Assembly (NCBI GenBank): GCA_016235865.1
Contig: JACRIK010000002.1
Coordinates: 71,520 to 135,324 of the forward strand
DNA length: 63,805 nucleotides
Direction: 5' to 3'
DNA from: Planctomycetota bacterium
Lineage (GTDB): Bacteria; Planctomycetota; MHYJ01; JACQXL01
Position 1 is the first letter of the stretch. Every line of letters starts with the position of its first letter. The notes beneath the pieces were generated by a model, which did not search any database, was not told the DNA's origin, and saw only the letters and a program-made list of their open reading frames with translations. Both the position numbers and the translations under genes were made by a program. Shown in pieces: positions 8,822 through 16,255 of the stretch.

Positions 8822-9301
8822 TTACGGCTTGCTTATGAATATTAGGTATGCCCAGTTAACTAAAAGGCCGCCCACAAGCAGGATAATCAGCAACCTTTTA
8901 CCGGGCAGGAGAAGTGTCATTGCCTTGGATTTATAGAAGGCGATGCTGATAAGCGATATTATTCCCCACGTCAATAATCCGACAAATCCGAGGAAAACCA
9001 TCGGGTTTATCAGCAGCGATTGTTTTAATTGCAGGTGTGACAAATAGAATGTCGAGCGTGTTCCGCCGCAGGTGGCGCAGGGCAGGCCGGTGATTTTCTT
9101 GAAGGTGCAGGTGAACATATTTAATGAAATCGGTTGTTGCAATAAGGGCAATTTCGTGGCTTGATGGTTTGAACGGAAGACCAGTTGTTTGGGAACTATC
9201 AGCATTGCGACTAAAAGTATAACCGCAATCCCGGCATAAATCAGCCCGTAAAAAGGGTTAAGGTTCAAAACAGCACATTTTGTTGATGGTTCATTCATCA
9301 T
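8822..9301 (-). CDS. DUF2752 membrane protein
   Basis: A 159-residue protein with about three or four membrane segments (AGIAVILLVAMLIVP, PMVFLGFVGLLTWGIISLI and a C-terminal pair). The central sequence TCTFKKITGLPCATCGGTRSTFYLSH, split by TGLPCxxCGGTR, is the DUF2752 signature with its paired cysteines, followed by the usual LLINPM. The biochemical role of this family is unknown; it is often encoded next to zinc-ribbon or Yip1-like membrane proteins, as here. Start and stop are fused with neighbours: its ATG overlaps the Yip1 gene stop in TAATG and pabB follows at two bases. Confidence 0.85.
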   Translation of the reverse strand: MMNEPSTKCAVLNLNPFYGLIYAGIAVILLVAMLIVPKQLVFRSNHQATKLPLLQQPISLNMFTCTFKKITGLPCATCGGTRSTFYLSHLQLKQSLLINPMVFLGFVGLLTWGIISLISIAFYKSKAMTLLLPGKRLLIILLVGGLLVNWAYLIFISKP

Positions 9302-10107
9302 TAATATGGATAGGATGGCGGAGCGCTGCCAAAGGAGCCTATCAGCGTAAGTGCAAAAAACGCTATACCGCAGCCACAGCAGAAGATTAGTGGCAATATC
9401 CAGGCAACAACTGCCTTACCGGTGGAAATGCCATGAGTTTCTCTTAACCCGATAATTATTATTACGATATACCAAACTATGGCAAAAGGTATGCCAAGGC
9501 AGAAAGGTACAAGGTAAAGCAAGTAAGTGCTCATCGCATACGCGGCGGTCCTGAAGGTTGCCTCAAATCCTTGTTCATTTCCCTTGATAATCATCAGCGA
9601 CACATGCAAGACAGCGGCGTAGATAAAAACATAGATAACAACCTGAACAGGAGCAAGTATGATCTGGAAGAATATCGATATCGCAGAAAATGACATTAAA
9701 AACATGTTGCTTTGCTCCGGTGGTTGGGGAAGCATTGGTATTAACATCATTATCCAAAGATTGGAAACGATTAAACCTACCGATCCGACAATTATGGCGT
9801 ATAACAGCGGTTTGCCGATTCCAGCATCTGTCGGGGTGCTACTAAAGAACTTTCCGGGATGGAACATTGAGGCGACGAATGTATTCCAAATCCGGCTGAA
9901 GAACGGTCCTTCGTCATCCCAGGTCGGTGGTCCTTCCGGGTCTTCGGTAATAGTTACAGATGGAGAGGATGGCCCGGAAGAAGGAGGCTGTAACCCTTCA
10001 GGGACTTTTTTTATAACGGTATCCGTGCCGACCATTTCGCCGCAGTGGGGGCATTTATCTTGTCCATAGTCTAAACTTATTGCCCGGCTACATTTAGGAC
10101 ACAGCAT
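9301..10107 (-). CDS. Zinc-ribbon Yip1-family membrane protein
   Basis: This 268-residue protein starts with a zinc ribbon (CPKCSRAISLDYGQDKCPHCG, ligands C3, C6, C19 and C22), then a proline-rich linker to about residue 75. Five hydrophobic segments then follow in the Yip1 pattern (IIVGSVGLIVSNLWIMMLI, VQVVIYVFIYAAVLHVSLMII, YLLYLVPFCLGIPFAIVWYIV, VVAWILPLIFCCGCGIAFF). Bacterial Yip1 proteins are integral membrane proteins of unknown function. It is the first gene of a leftward operon with DUF2752 and pabB. A TTGACC box at the edge of the MITE-like element at 10212 with TAAAAT 15 bases on could supply its promoter. Confidence 0.85.
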   Translation of the reverse strand: MLCPKCSRAISLDYGQDKCPHCGEMVGTDTVIKKVPEGLQPPSSGPSSPSVTITEDPEGPPTWDDEGPFFSRIWNTFVASMFHPGKFFSSTPTDAGIGKPLLYAIIVGSVGLIVSNLWIMMLIPMLPQPPEQSNMFLMSFSAISIFFQIILAPVQVVIYVFIYAAVLHVSLMIIKGNEQGFEATFRTAAYAMSTYLLYLVPFCLGIPFAIVWYIVIIIIGLRETHGISTGKAVVAWILPLIFCCGCGIAFFALTLIGSFGSAPPSYPY

Positions 10108-10217
10108 AATATATCCTTTCGGTTGGGATTATTTGCTATTACGGCCAATTTCGTATATAAATATTAGCTGATTCGTTTAAATAACTGGTTATTTTATGGT
10201 AATATTTATTGGGTCAA

Positions 10218-10312
10218 CCCCGCACATAATGACGCCGTCCGGCGCTACGGTACAAATAAATAATGAGTAACTGTCTTCTATGAGAGATTGTTAACATCAT
10301 TTATGTGCGGGG
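10218..10312. mobile_element. MITE-like element, copy 1
   Basis: The ends are perfect 12-bp inverted repeats, CCCCGCACATAA (10218-10229) and TTATGTGCGGGG (10301-10312), flanked on both sides by TCAA (10214-10217 and 10313-10316), a likely 4-bp target duplication. It is 95 bp long with no open reading frame. A second element with identical ends and flanks but a different interior lies at 57515-57608. Confidence 0.65.
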
Positions 10313-10404
10313 TCAACATAAATTCTTGAAATTTATAGTGTTAAATATATAGTTAGCGGTGTGTCATGCGGGCACAGAGATATTGATAAATATTTATGGT
10401 ATTG

Positions 10405-10460
10405 TCCCGACATTCGTCGGGATCTAACTTACTGTAACGCCCATGCGGGCTAACAGTAAG
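10405..10460 (+). promoter_or_regulatory. Double hairpin in the leader of the zinc-ribbon gene
   Basis: TCCCGACATTCGTCGGGA (10405-10422) is a tight hairpin. It is followed by a second inverted repeat, CTTACTGT... to ...ACAGTAAG (10428-10460), whose loop contains GCCCATGCGGGC. The ribosome-binding site of the gene at 10476 comes a few bases later. The first hairpin belongs to the TCCCGA family described in the findings. Confidence 0.5.
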
Positions 10461-10475
10461 CAAGAGAGGACTAAA

Positions 10476-11768
10476 ATGCCAGTAAGTTTCAAGTGTCAAT
10501 GCGGCAAAGCCCTGAAAGTAAAGGACGAGTTCGCAGGTAAAAAAGTTAAATGCCCATCCTGCAGCCGCGTTATGGTTACTCCGGAAATCACCGCTCAAGA
10601 CCTTATTTCTGCTGATGGGATAGGTAATCCTGAAGAGTCTTCGTTGCAGGTAAAATGCCTGACCTGCGGGGCGGAGCTAAAAGAGGAAGACCCGGTTTGC
10701 ATGAAGTGCGGGACCATCAGGCAGGTGGCGATGAAAACCAATAAGGGCGCCCGGGAGAAAAATCAGGTATCAGCCGAAAAGCCGTTTTATATGAAGCCGG
10801 CAACCTGGATTGTTGTAGCGATACTTATAATCTTGGGTTTCGTCTATAATAACTATAGCAACCAAACGGAAGAGGCACCCGGAGCTAATGGCGAAACGAT
10901 AAAATCAGATATGGGAGCCGATACGAATACCGTTAAAGAACCGGCGCCCAGACAAAATACCCCTGAAAAACTGTTCACCGCAGAGTTGCAGAATAAGAAT
11001 GTGGCCAATCTTGATAAGATGGTTGAATATATTATCAAGATGCGCGAGAAGTCGGCGCCTGTCCTGGGGAAAATGGCTATTGATAAGGAAAGGGCGGTGC
11101 AACTGAAGTCATTACTCGGTTTGTATATTATGTCTTATTTCAAATGTTATCGTTCCCAGGTGCAAACGGCAGTCAGAAATATTCCCAGCCGTGTAAGCAA
11201 AGATGAGGAACTCAGTCAGATTACCATGGAAACAGGTTATCTCCTGGCGACTGATAACCCGGATCCGGTGTTTCTGAAGTTTACCGATATAGCCGCGAAA
11301 TATACCGAGCAGTTCAAGGAGATGGAAAAATCGCCCGTGTCCGGGCTGGCCCGGGATAGTATCATTAAGCCATTCACCCAGAACCAGAGCAGTTTAGTCA
11401 AGGCAAATGCGTTTGCCTATCTTATCCTTCTTGGTGACAGGTGGAATATTAGGCAGATTATCAATATAGCCAAAGACTCTTCAGGGGAAGCGATTACCTT
11501 TACCAAGGCCGCGCTGGTTGAATTTACCGGTTGCTCTTTTGAGAAGCAGGAGGAATGGAATAAATGGTATGCGGACAATAAGAATTTCCCGCCGGCACGC
11601 TGGCTCATCAATAGCTTGGAACAGGCGACTGAAGAGCAAAGGCAGAAGACTATAAAAAAACTGGTGCGTATCACCGGGAAGGATTTCTCGTACCCTGAGA
11701 ATGCCACTGATGAACAGAGGAAGGAAGCAATCAATAAGTGGAAAGAATTCGGTAAGACGCTTAAATAA
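10476..11768 (+). CDS. Zinc-ribbon, single-pass membrane protein of unknown function
   Basis: The protein starts with a zinc ribbon (FKCQCGKALKVKDEFAGKKV then KCPSC) of the type found at the start of many Planctomycetota proteins. About residue 60 there is a second ribbon (CLTCGAELKEEDPVCMKCG followed by TIRQ). One membrane helix (ATWIVVAILIILGFVYNNY) follows at about 110-128, then about 300 helical residues with no recognised catalytic motif. The second ribbon is nearly repeated in the PQQ protein at 18718. The ATG at 10476 is chosen because AGAGGA lies eight bases before it; an upstream ATG at 10443 lies inside the leader hairpin. The HEAT-repeat gene follows after 12 bases. Function is unknown. 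Confidence 0.8.
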   Translation: MPVSFKCQCGKALKVKDEFAGKKVKCPSCSRVMVTPEITAQDLISADGIGNPEESSLQVKCLTCGAELKEEDPVCMKCGTIRQVAMKTNKGAREKNQVSAEKPFYMKPATWIVVAILIILGFVYNNYSNQTEEAPGANGETIKSDMGADTNTVKEPAPRQNTPEKLFTAELQNKNVANLDKMVEYIIKMREKSAPVLGKMAIDKERAVQLKSLLGLYIMSYFKCYRSQVQTAVRNIPSRVSKDEELSQITMETGYLLATDNPDPVFLKFTDIAAKYTEQFKEMEKSPVSGLARDSIIKPFTQNQSSLVKANAFAYLILLGDRWNIRQIINIAKDSSGEAITFTKAALVEFTGCSFEKQEEWNKWYADNKNFPPARWLINSLEQATEEQRQKTIKKLVRITGKDFSYPENATDEQRKEAINKWKEFGKTLK

Positions 11769-11780
11769 GGAGAATATTAT

Positions 11781-13028
11781 ATGAGACGCAGATTATTCGC
11801 TGTTTCGGCAACCATTTTACTGATATATTTGTCGGTTGTCGGCATTTCGGCTGAGACGTTTTCCGAGACGCTCAACAAGAGAATAACCGAGCTTATCCGG
11901 CAGTTAGGCAGTGATGACTGGCAGGCCAGGGAAAAAGCCAGCGAGGAACTGATAGAGATTGGTCTTCCGGCCAGGGAGTCACTCCAGCAGGCGCTTAACA
12001 GCCCGGATGCCGAAATCCGCGAACGCGCCGGCAGGATTGTTCCGCTTATCCAGTGGAAAGAGGCGTTTGTCAGGCGGCTCAACCGTTTTATCAGCCAGCT
12101 GCGGGCCGGAAAGTTCGATGACCCGGTTTTGTTCCAGGATGTAACCGCATTTCTCAGCCGTGATGAGTCGATTTTTATTATGCTGGACCTCTTAAAAGAT
12201 TCCGGCCAAGCAACTGCCTCCAGGCAGCAGATTGCTGCGGCGCTGGGCAATGTTACGGCCATCAGTTTCAAACCGGTTATAAATAACCTCCTGGAGCTGA
12301 TTCAGAAAGAGAAAGACGAGCAGGTTCGCGCCGGGTTATTGAGGATTTTGGGCCGAAGCGGCAGGGATGAGCGTTCTGCGGCTGTTGCCTTGCAAGTTCT
12401 TAAGGAGGGGCCGCCTAATCTGAAATTAATTGCCGTCAATACCCTGGCAGATATGGGCGAAACGGCAGCCGTGCCTGAGATAGCAAAGGTAATTAAAGAT
12501 GGCGACCCTAACCTCAAAAATACGGCTATTTACGCCTTGAATCGCCTTAAGACAGAAGAATCAACCAGGGAGTTGGTCAGGTTTATGAAGGAAGAGCCGA
12601 CCGGCTGGCTCAGGGCCCAGGCCGTGGCCATACTGGCTAACTATAACGATGCCAAGTTAATACCGGAATTTCTGGTTGTCCTGAAGAGCGACAAGGACTT
12701 TGATGTTCAGCGTAATTGTCTTTATGCCCTGCAGAGATTCAGGGGCGATAAGACCATACCTCCGGCGCTGCTGGATTTTATGAAGACCGCGTCACCGCAG
12801 GTCCAGCCCAATATTTTGAGTACATTCCAGGCGCTGGGTGACCGCTCGGTCATACCGGAATTGATTAAAATGCTTGAAAAAGAGACGGATTATGGTAACT
12901 TCCATAGCTTGGTTGGGACATTGCAGTCATTTACCGGCAACCAGAAATTTACGCCTAAGACAATGCCGGATGGCTTGAAAAACGATATTATTGCGCGCTG
13001 TAAAGAATGGGCGGAGAAAAATAAATAG
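11781..13028 (+). CDS. Secreted HEAT-repeat protein
   Basis: This 415-residue protein has a signal peptide (RRRLFAVSATILLIYLSVVGISA, split at AETF). It then has at least seven HEAT/PBS-lyase-type helical repeats, for example SDDWQAREKASEELIEIG, GPPNLKLIAVNTLADMG, GDPNLKNTAIYALNRL and DKDFDVQRNCLYALQRF. Such solenoids serve as protein-binding scaffolds; no enzymatic motif is seen. AAGGAG lies nine bases before the ATG, 12 bases after the zinc-ribbon gene, so they are probably one operon. It ends seven bases before tRNA-Ser. Confidence 0.87.
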   Translation: MRRRLFAVSATILLIYLSVVGISAETFSETLNKRITELIRQLGSDDWQAREKASEELIEIGLPARESLQQALNSPDAEIRERAGRIVPLIQWKEAFVRRLNRFISQLRAGKFDDPVLFQDVTAFLSRDESIFIMLDLLKDSGQATASRQQIAAALGNVTAISFKPVINNLLELIQKEKDEQVRAGLLRILGRSGRDERSAAVALQVLKEGPPNLKLIAVNTLADMGETAAVPEIAKVIKDGDPNLKNTAIYALNRLKTEESTRELVRFMKEEPTGWLRAQAVAILANYNDAKLIPEFLVVLKSDKDFDVQRNCLYALQRFRGDKTIPPALLDFMKTASPQVQPNILSTFQALGDRSVIPELIKMLEKETDYGNFHSLVGTLQSFTGNQKFTPKTMPDGLKNDIIARCKEWAEKNK

Positions 13029-13035
13029 TATATAC

Positions 13036-13128
<93 letters not shown>

Positions 13129-13134
13129 TATTTG

Positions 13135-14379
13135 TTAGTGACCCAACTGTTCAATAAACGCTTCAATCGCCGTTTTGGTCTGCTCCTCGGAATAACACCT
13201 CAAATCATTCAAATCGCCTGAGATGACGATATTCGGGATGTCCAATCTCTGTTGCAGCCGTTGGGGCATGCCGTAGCGGCTGTTGGTGTTATTGGCGCAG
13301 CTCTTGGCCTCGTGGAAGATAATGCCGTTGACCTTGAACTTATTGACCATATTCTCGATATAGCGTTCCTTGGCCTCGTCCGAACGCACGATAAAGAGTT
13401 CGATATACGCCCGGGCCATGCTGTTAAACGGGTCGTCAGGATTGAAGGCATCAAATACCCATGAGTTACAATAGGTGGACGCCACCACGCAGGTCTTTAA
13501 GGATGTAAATAGTTCCGACATCGGCCGCAATTTACCCCAGATGGGCATGCCGTCCCAATAGAGCCGGAACTTTTCGCCATCGACCGCGGCTTCTTTGCTC
13601 TTGACCTTTTCTTCCAGTTCGGCCAGGAGCAGTTTGTAGTAATCCACGGCCTGCTGGGTGCCGCGCATGACCACAGCCGGTCCCATCTGAATCGTGCCGT
13701 CAAAGAAATTCAGGGGCGAAGGCACGGCCGAGGCGGTTTCCAGCACCTTTTTCCAGAGCACTGAACATTCCTTGGACAAGGCCAGCACCCGTTTCATTTC
13801 GTTCTCGTCGTATTTCCGGCCGGATATTTTCTCCAGTTGCGGAATCAATGACTTCATTTGGTCAGCCACGCTCCTGATATGCGCCTCGGTTACTTCCCCG
13901 ACCCCGCGATGGGTCTGGATTCCGACCAAGGGCTTTTTGAATTCCTGGCTGTAAAAGGCGAACCAGTCCTGGACATCCCGGCACTGGTTGGTGTTATAGA
14001 CCAGCACATCCGGCTTGGGGATGGAATCAATACCCGGATATGCCCTTGAAAGTGGGGTCTGCTTCTTTAAGTAGGCGCCCACATCGCTGGTCAGATATGA
14101 GCAGATTTCCGGGGAATAACCGATGGCATTGGCTACCGGGATAAAGTCGGTTGACATCCGGGTAGCGCCCAGCATGGCCCCGTGATTCTCCGGGAAATAG
14201 ACCACGAACCCCATGGCCCTGAGCAGTTCGGCCGGCCCGACGCTGGTGCACCAGGCGATTTTGGGACTGCCTGCCTTCATCGCATTATCTAATTCGTAGA
14301 AATGGTCCGCCATTATCTTCTTCATCTGGCCGGTGGCCTTGATTTCTTTTCTGGGCGCTTTGGTGGTCGGTGCTGGCAT
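13135..14379 (-). CDS. 2-hydroxyacyl-CoA dehydratase / benzoyl-CoA reductase family subunit (HgdB/BcrC/BadD type)
   Basis: This 414-residue protein has the conserved start KIAWCTSVGPAELLRAMGFVVYFPENHGAMLGA, the YNTNQCRDVQDWF segment and GIIFHEAKSCANNTNSRYG. The cysteines in WCTS, NQC and KSC are at the places where family members bind a [4Fe-4S] cluster that passes a low-potential electron to the thioester. Known members dehydrate 2-hydroxyacyl-CoA, reduce benzoyl-CoA, or make small organic metabolites. No second subunit, ATP-dependent activator or CoA-transferase is adjacent, so the substrate is unknown. AGGAGATAAGCTT precedes the ATG at 14379; the open frame runs 34 codons further but overlaps a promoter. 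Confidence 0.85.
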   Translation of the reverse strand: MPAPTTKAPRKEIKATGQMKKIMADHFYELDNAMKAGSPKIAWCTSVGPAELLRAMGFVVYFPENHGAMLGATRMSTDFIPVANAIGYSPEICSYLTSDVGAYLKKQTPLSRAYPGIDSIPKPDVLVYNTNQCRDVQDWFAFYSQEFKKPLVGIQTHRGVGEVTEAHIRSVADQMKSLIPQLEKISGRKYDENEMKRVLALSKECSVLWKKVLETASAVPSPLNFFDGTIQMGPAVVMRGTQQAVDYYKLLLAELEEKVKSKEAAVDGEKFRLYWDGMPIWGKLRPMSELFTSLKTCVVASTYCNSWVFDAFNPDDPFNSMARAYIELFIVRSDEAKERYIENMVNKFKVNGIIFHEAKSCANNTNSRYGMPQRLQQRLDIPNIVISGDLNDLRCYSEEQTKTAIEAFIEQLGH

Positions 14380-14474
14380 AAGCTTATCTCCTGATACTAA
14401 TAAGCGATTAAGCGGTAGATTATATGAATATTTAGTCGGCTTGTCTATAAAATTAGGAATATAGAGCTTGGCTC

Positions 14475-14502
14475 TTGACAAGCATTTATAGAAAACTATA
14501 AT
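14475..14502 (+). promoter_or_regulatory. Sigma70-type promoter with near-leaderless output
   Basis: TTGACA at 14475-14480 and TATAAT at 14497-14502 (16-bp spacer) are both perfect hexamers. The ATG at 14513 is ten bases beyond the -10 box, leaving a leader of roughly three to five bases. Confidence 0.8.
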
Positions 14503-14512
14503 AAACTAAGAT

Positions 14513-15349
14513 ATGAATAGTATTCATAAGCATTTACTGAAATATTTTTTCTTTGTTGTTATTATATTTGGCACTCCTTCAGTTGCTTCTGCCTGCAGTC
14601 ATTGTATAAATGATCCTTTGTTATGGGTTTTTCCCTCTGCATTATTTGCCTTCCCGTTTTATATAATATGGCTTATAATCCTTACTATTTTTGTTTTTAT
14701 CTATAAACGACCTGATGCTGATGTAGCACAAACATCGTATCCCATAAAGCATAATATATTAAAAAGTTGGCTGCTTGTTTTACTTTTGGTTTGGATGTGG
14801 CAAGTATATATGTTTCCGTCGCTTATTATCAGTATCATATGGATAATTTACTTGATAAGACAGTGGGTGAAAGGGGCTAAGATTAAAGAACAATCAAAGG
14901 AAGGGCTCATATTTTTAAAATTACACCGGGCCACTCTTATAATATTACTTGTTTTAGGGGTTGGTATTTTCATCTTTTCTCGCACACCACCGGGCTTGAT
15001 GCTTTACTTCAAAGAAGGTGTTCAGTATGCCAAGCAATCATTTAGTAATGAAGAGGTTGTAAAATTATTAGAGCATAAGGATGATGATATTCGTTGGCAG
15101 GCAATTATAGAATTAGATCTTTACCGAAACCGTGAAGAGATTAAAAGGTTCGCTTCAGATATTGCCAGAGCATTAGGTGATAAAGACAGGAGCGTTCGCA
15201 TTTTCTCTGCTGAATTATTGGGTAAATTAAAAGTAAGGGAAACATTAGAGCCACTTAAAAAACAATTGTTAATAGAAAAAGATGAAAGTGTTCGTCGAAA
15301 TATCCAGGAGGCAATTTATGATATTGATGCGGCAGAGAATAATCATTAA
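14513..15349 (+). CDS. Membrane protein with C-terminal HEAT repeats
   Basis: This 278-residue protein has a signal-like N-terminus (FFFVVIIFGTPSVASA) followed by CSHCINDP. Further membrane segments are ALFAFPFYIIWLIILTIFVF, ILKSWLLVLLLVWMWQV with SLIISIIWIIYLI, and ATLIILLVLGVGIFIF. The last 90 residues (NEEVVKLLEHKDDDIRWQAI, ALGDKDRSVRIFSAELLGKL) are two HEAT-type repeats, probably exposed from the membrane. No known family is recognised. The gene is AT-richer than its neighbours. The start directly behind a strong promoter implies leaderless translation. Confidence 0.75.
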   Translation: MNSIHKHLLKYFFFVVIIFGTPSVASACSHCINDPLLWVFPSALFAFPFYIIWLIILTIFVFIYKRPDADVAQTSYPIKHNILKSWLLVLLLVWMWQVYMFPSLIISIIWIIYLIRQWVKGAKIKEQSKEGLIFLKLHRATLIILLVLGVGIFIFSRTPPGLMLYFKEGVQYAKQSFSNEEVVKLLEHKDDDIRWQAIIELDLYRNREEIKRFASDIARALGDKDRSVRIFSAELLGKLKVRETLEPLKKQLLIEKDESVRRNIQEAIYDIDAAENNH

Positions 15350-15388
15350 TTCTTAGAGAAACATTATAAATTACTCCAAATCTCCCCC

Positions 15389-15417
15389 TTGACGAATGCC
15401 GGGGCATGTTATATAAT
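15389..15417 (+). promoter_or_regulatory. Strong sigma70-type promoter
   Basis: TTGACG (15389-15394) and TATAAT (15412-15417) with an optimal 17-bp spacer. It drives the gene starting at 15472 with a leader of about 47 bases that includes AAGGAG. Confidence 0.8.
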
Positions 15418-15471
15418 TGTTCCGTAATAGTTTTCGGTTACTGATTGGCGCTCAGCAGAAAAGGAGTTGTT

Positions 15472-15966
15472 ATGCCGCTTGATAATATGGTTGCAATTTC
15501 GTTCACCCCGCAGGAGTTGGCCGATTTAAACAACGCCCTGACTTCTATCGAAGCAACCCTTAAGGCCAAGATGGTCAACCTGACCCCGGAGGAAAGAAAT
15601 CGTTATGCCGCGGTGTCGGTTTCAACCGAGCGCGCTCCCTGGATAGAAAAATGCCGGAGTTATATGAACCAAACCCCTAATCTGGTGCCCGGTTATATTA
15701 ACCTGCCCCGGCTGGATGCTGACATCCGAGCCCGCAATGATATTATCCCGGTCCTCAACCGGGTAAAATCAATCTGGGAAGGTCTTGACGACACCAATGT
15801 TCTTATCGGGGTGGATGTTTATACCAATTGCCTGTCTTTTTACCGGAGTGTCAAGGCGGCTGCGCAGGCAAATGTGCCCGGGTCAACCACTATTTATGAG
15901 GATTTAGCCCGGCAATTTCCCGGGAAAAATACTGCTGAGCGGCCTGAACCAAGCTCAACTGAGTAA
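15472..15966 (+). CDS. Conserved hypothetical cytosolic protein
   Basis: A 164-residue, mostly helical protein with no signal peptide or membrane segment. Recognisable stretches are FTPQELADLNNALTSIEATL, LTPEERNRYAAVS, WIEKCRSYMNQTPNLVPGYI, and ESLDD-like VKSIWEGLDDTNVLIGVDVY ending in DLARQFPG. This pattern recurs in small proteins of unknown function in several environmental bacteria (from memory, not checked). The ATG at 15472 is favoured over one at 15445 because AAAAGGAG sits eight bases before it. Its consensus promoter suggests high expression. A 21-bp repeat array follows its stop. Confidence 0.75.
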   Translation: MPLDNMVAISFTPQELADLNNALTSIEATLKAKMVNLTPEERNRYAAVSVSTERAPWIEKCRSYMNQTPNLVPGYINLPRLDADIRARNDIIPVLNRVKSIWEGLDDTNVLIGVDVYTNCLSFYRSVKAAAQANVPGSTTIYEDLARQFPGKNTAERPEPSSTE

Positions 15967-16010
15967 ATATGGTCTTGATATCAGGTATTTTGAGGCATTG
16001 AGGCGCTAAA

Positions 16011-16178
16011 TTGCGGCTCAAAGGTAGAAACTTGCGGCTCAAAGCCAGAATGTTGCGGCTCAAATGTAGAAACTTGAGGCTCAAAGGCAGAAGCTTATGG
16101 CTTAAAGCAAGAAGCGAGTGGCTCAAAGCCGGAAGATTGCACCTTTTAGGTAGAAAATGGCACATTTGAGGTGCCTAA
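16011..16178. repeat. Degenerate 21-bp tandem array (TTGCGGCTCAAAG type), about 8 units
   Basis: Units begin every 21 bases at 16011, 16032, 16053, 16074, 16095, 16116, 16137 and 16158. The best conserved core is TTGCGGCTCAAAGxxAGAA; the last two units are strongly diverged. The open frame crossing it on the reverse strand is a by-product of the 21-base period. The 290-bp space between the genes at 15966 and 16256 holds nothing else. Confidence 0.85.
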
Positions 16179-16255
16179 AAGCACTTTTTATGAGGTTGTT
16201 AGCTAATCACCGATTCGGCCATGGAGACCGATAAGGCATAAATTTAGATATCTAG

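Noticed and set aside
15890-16165. Reverse-strand frame across the 21-bp array at 16 kb
   Set aside because: It overlaps the end of the 15472 gene and consists of repeat translation only.
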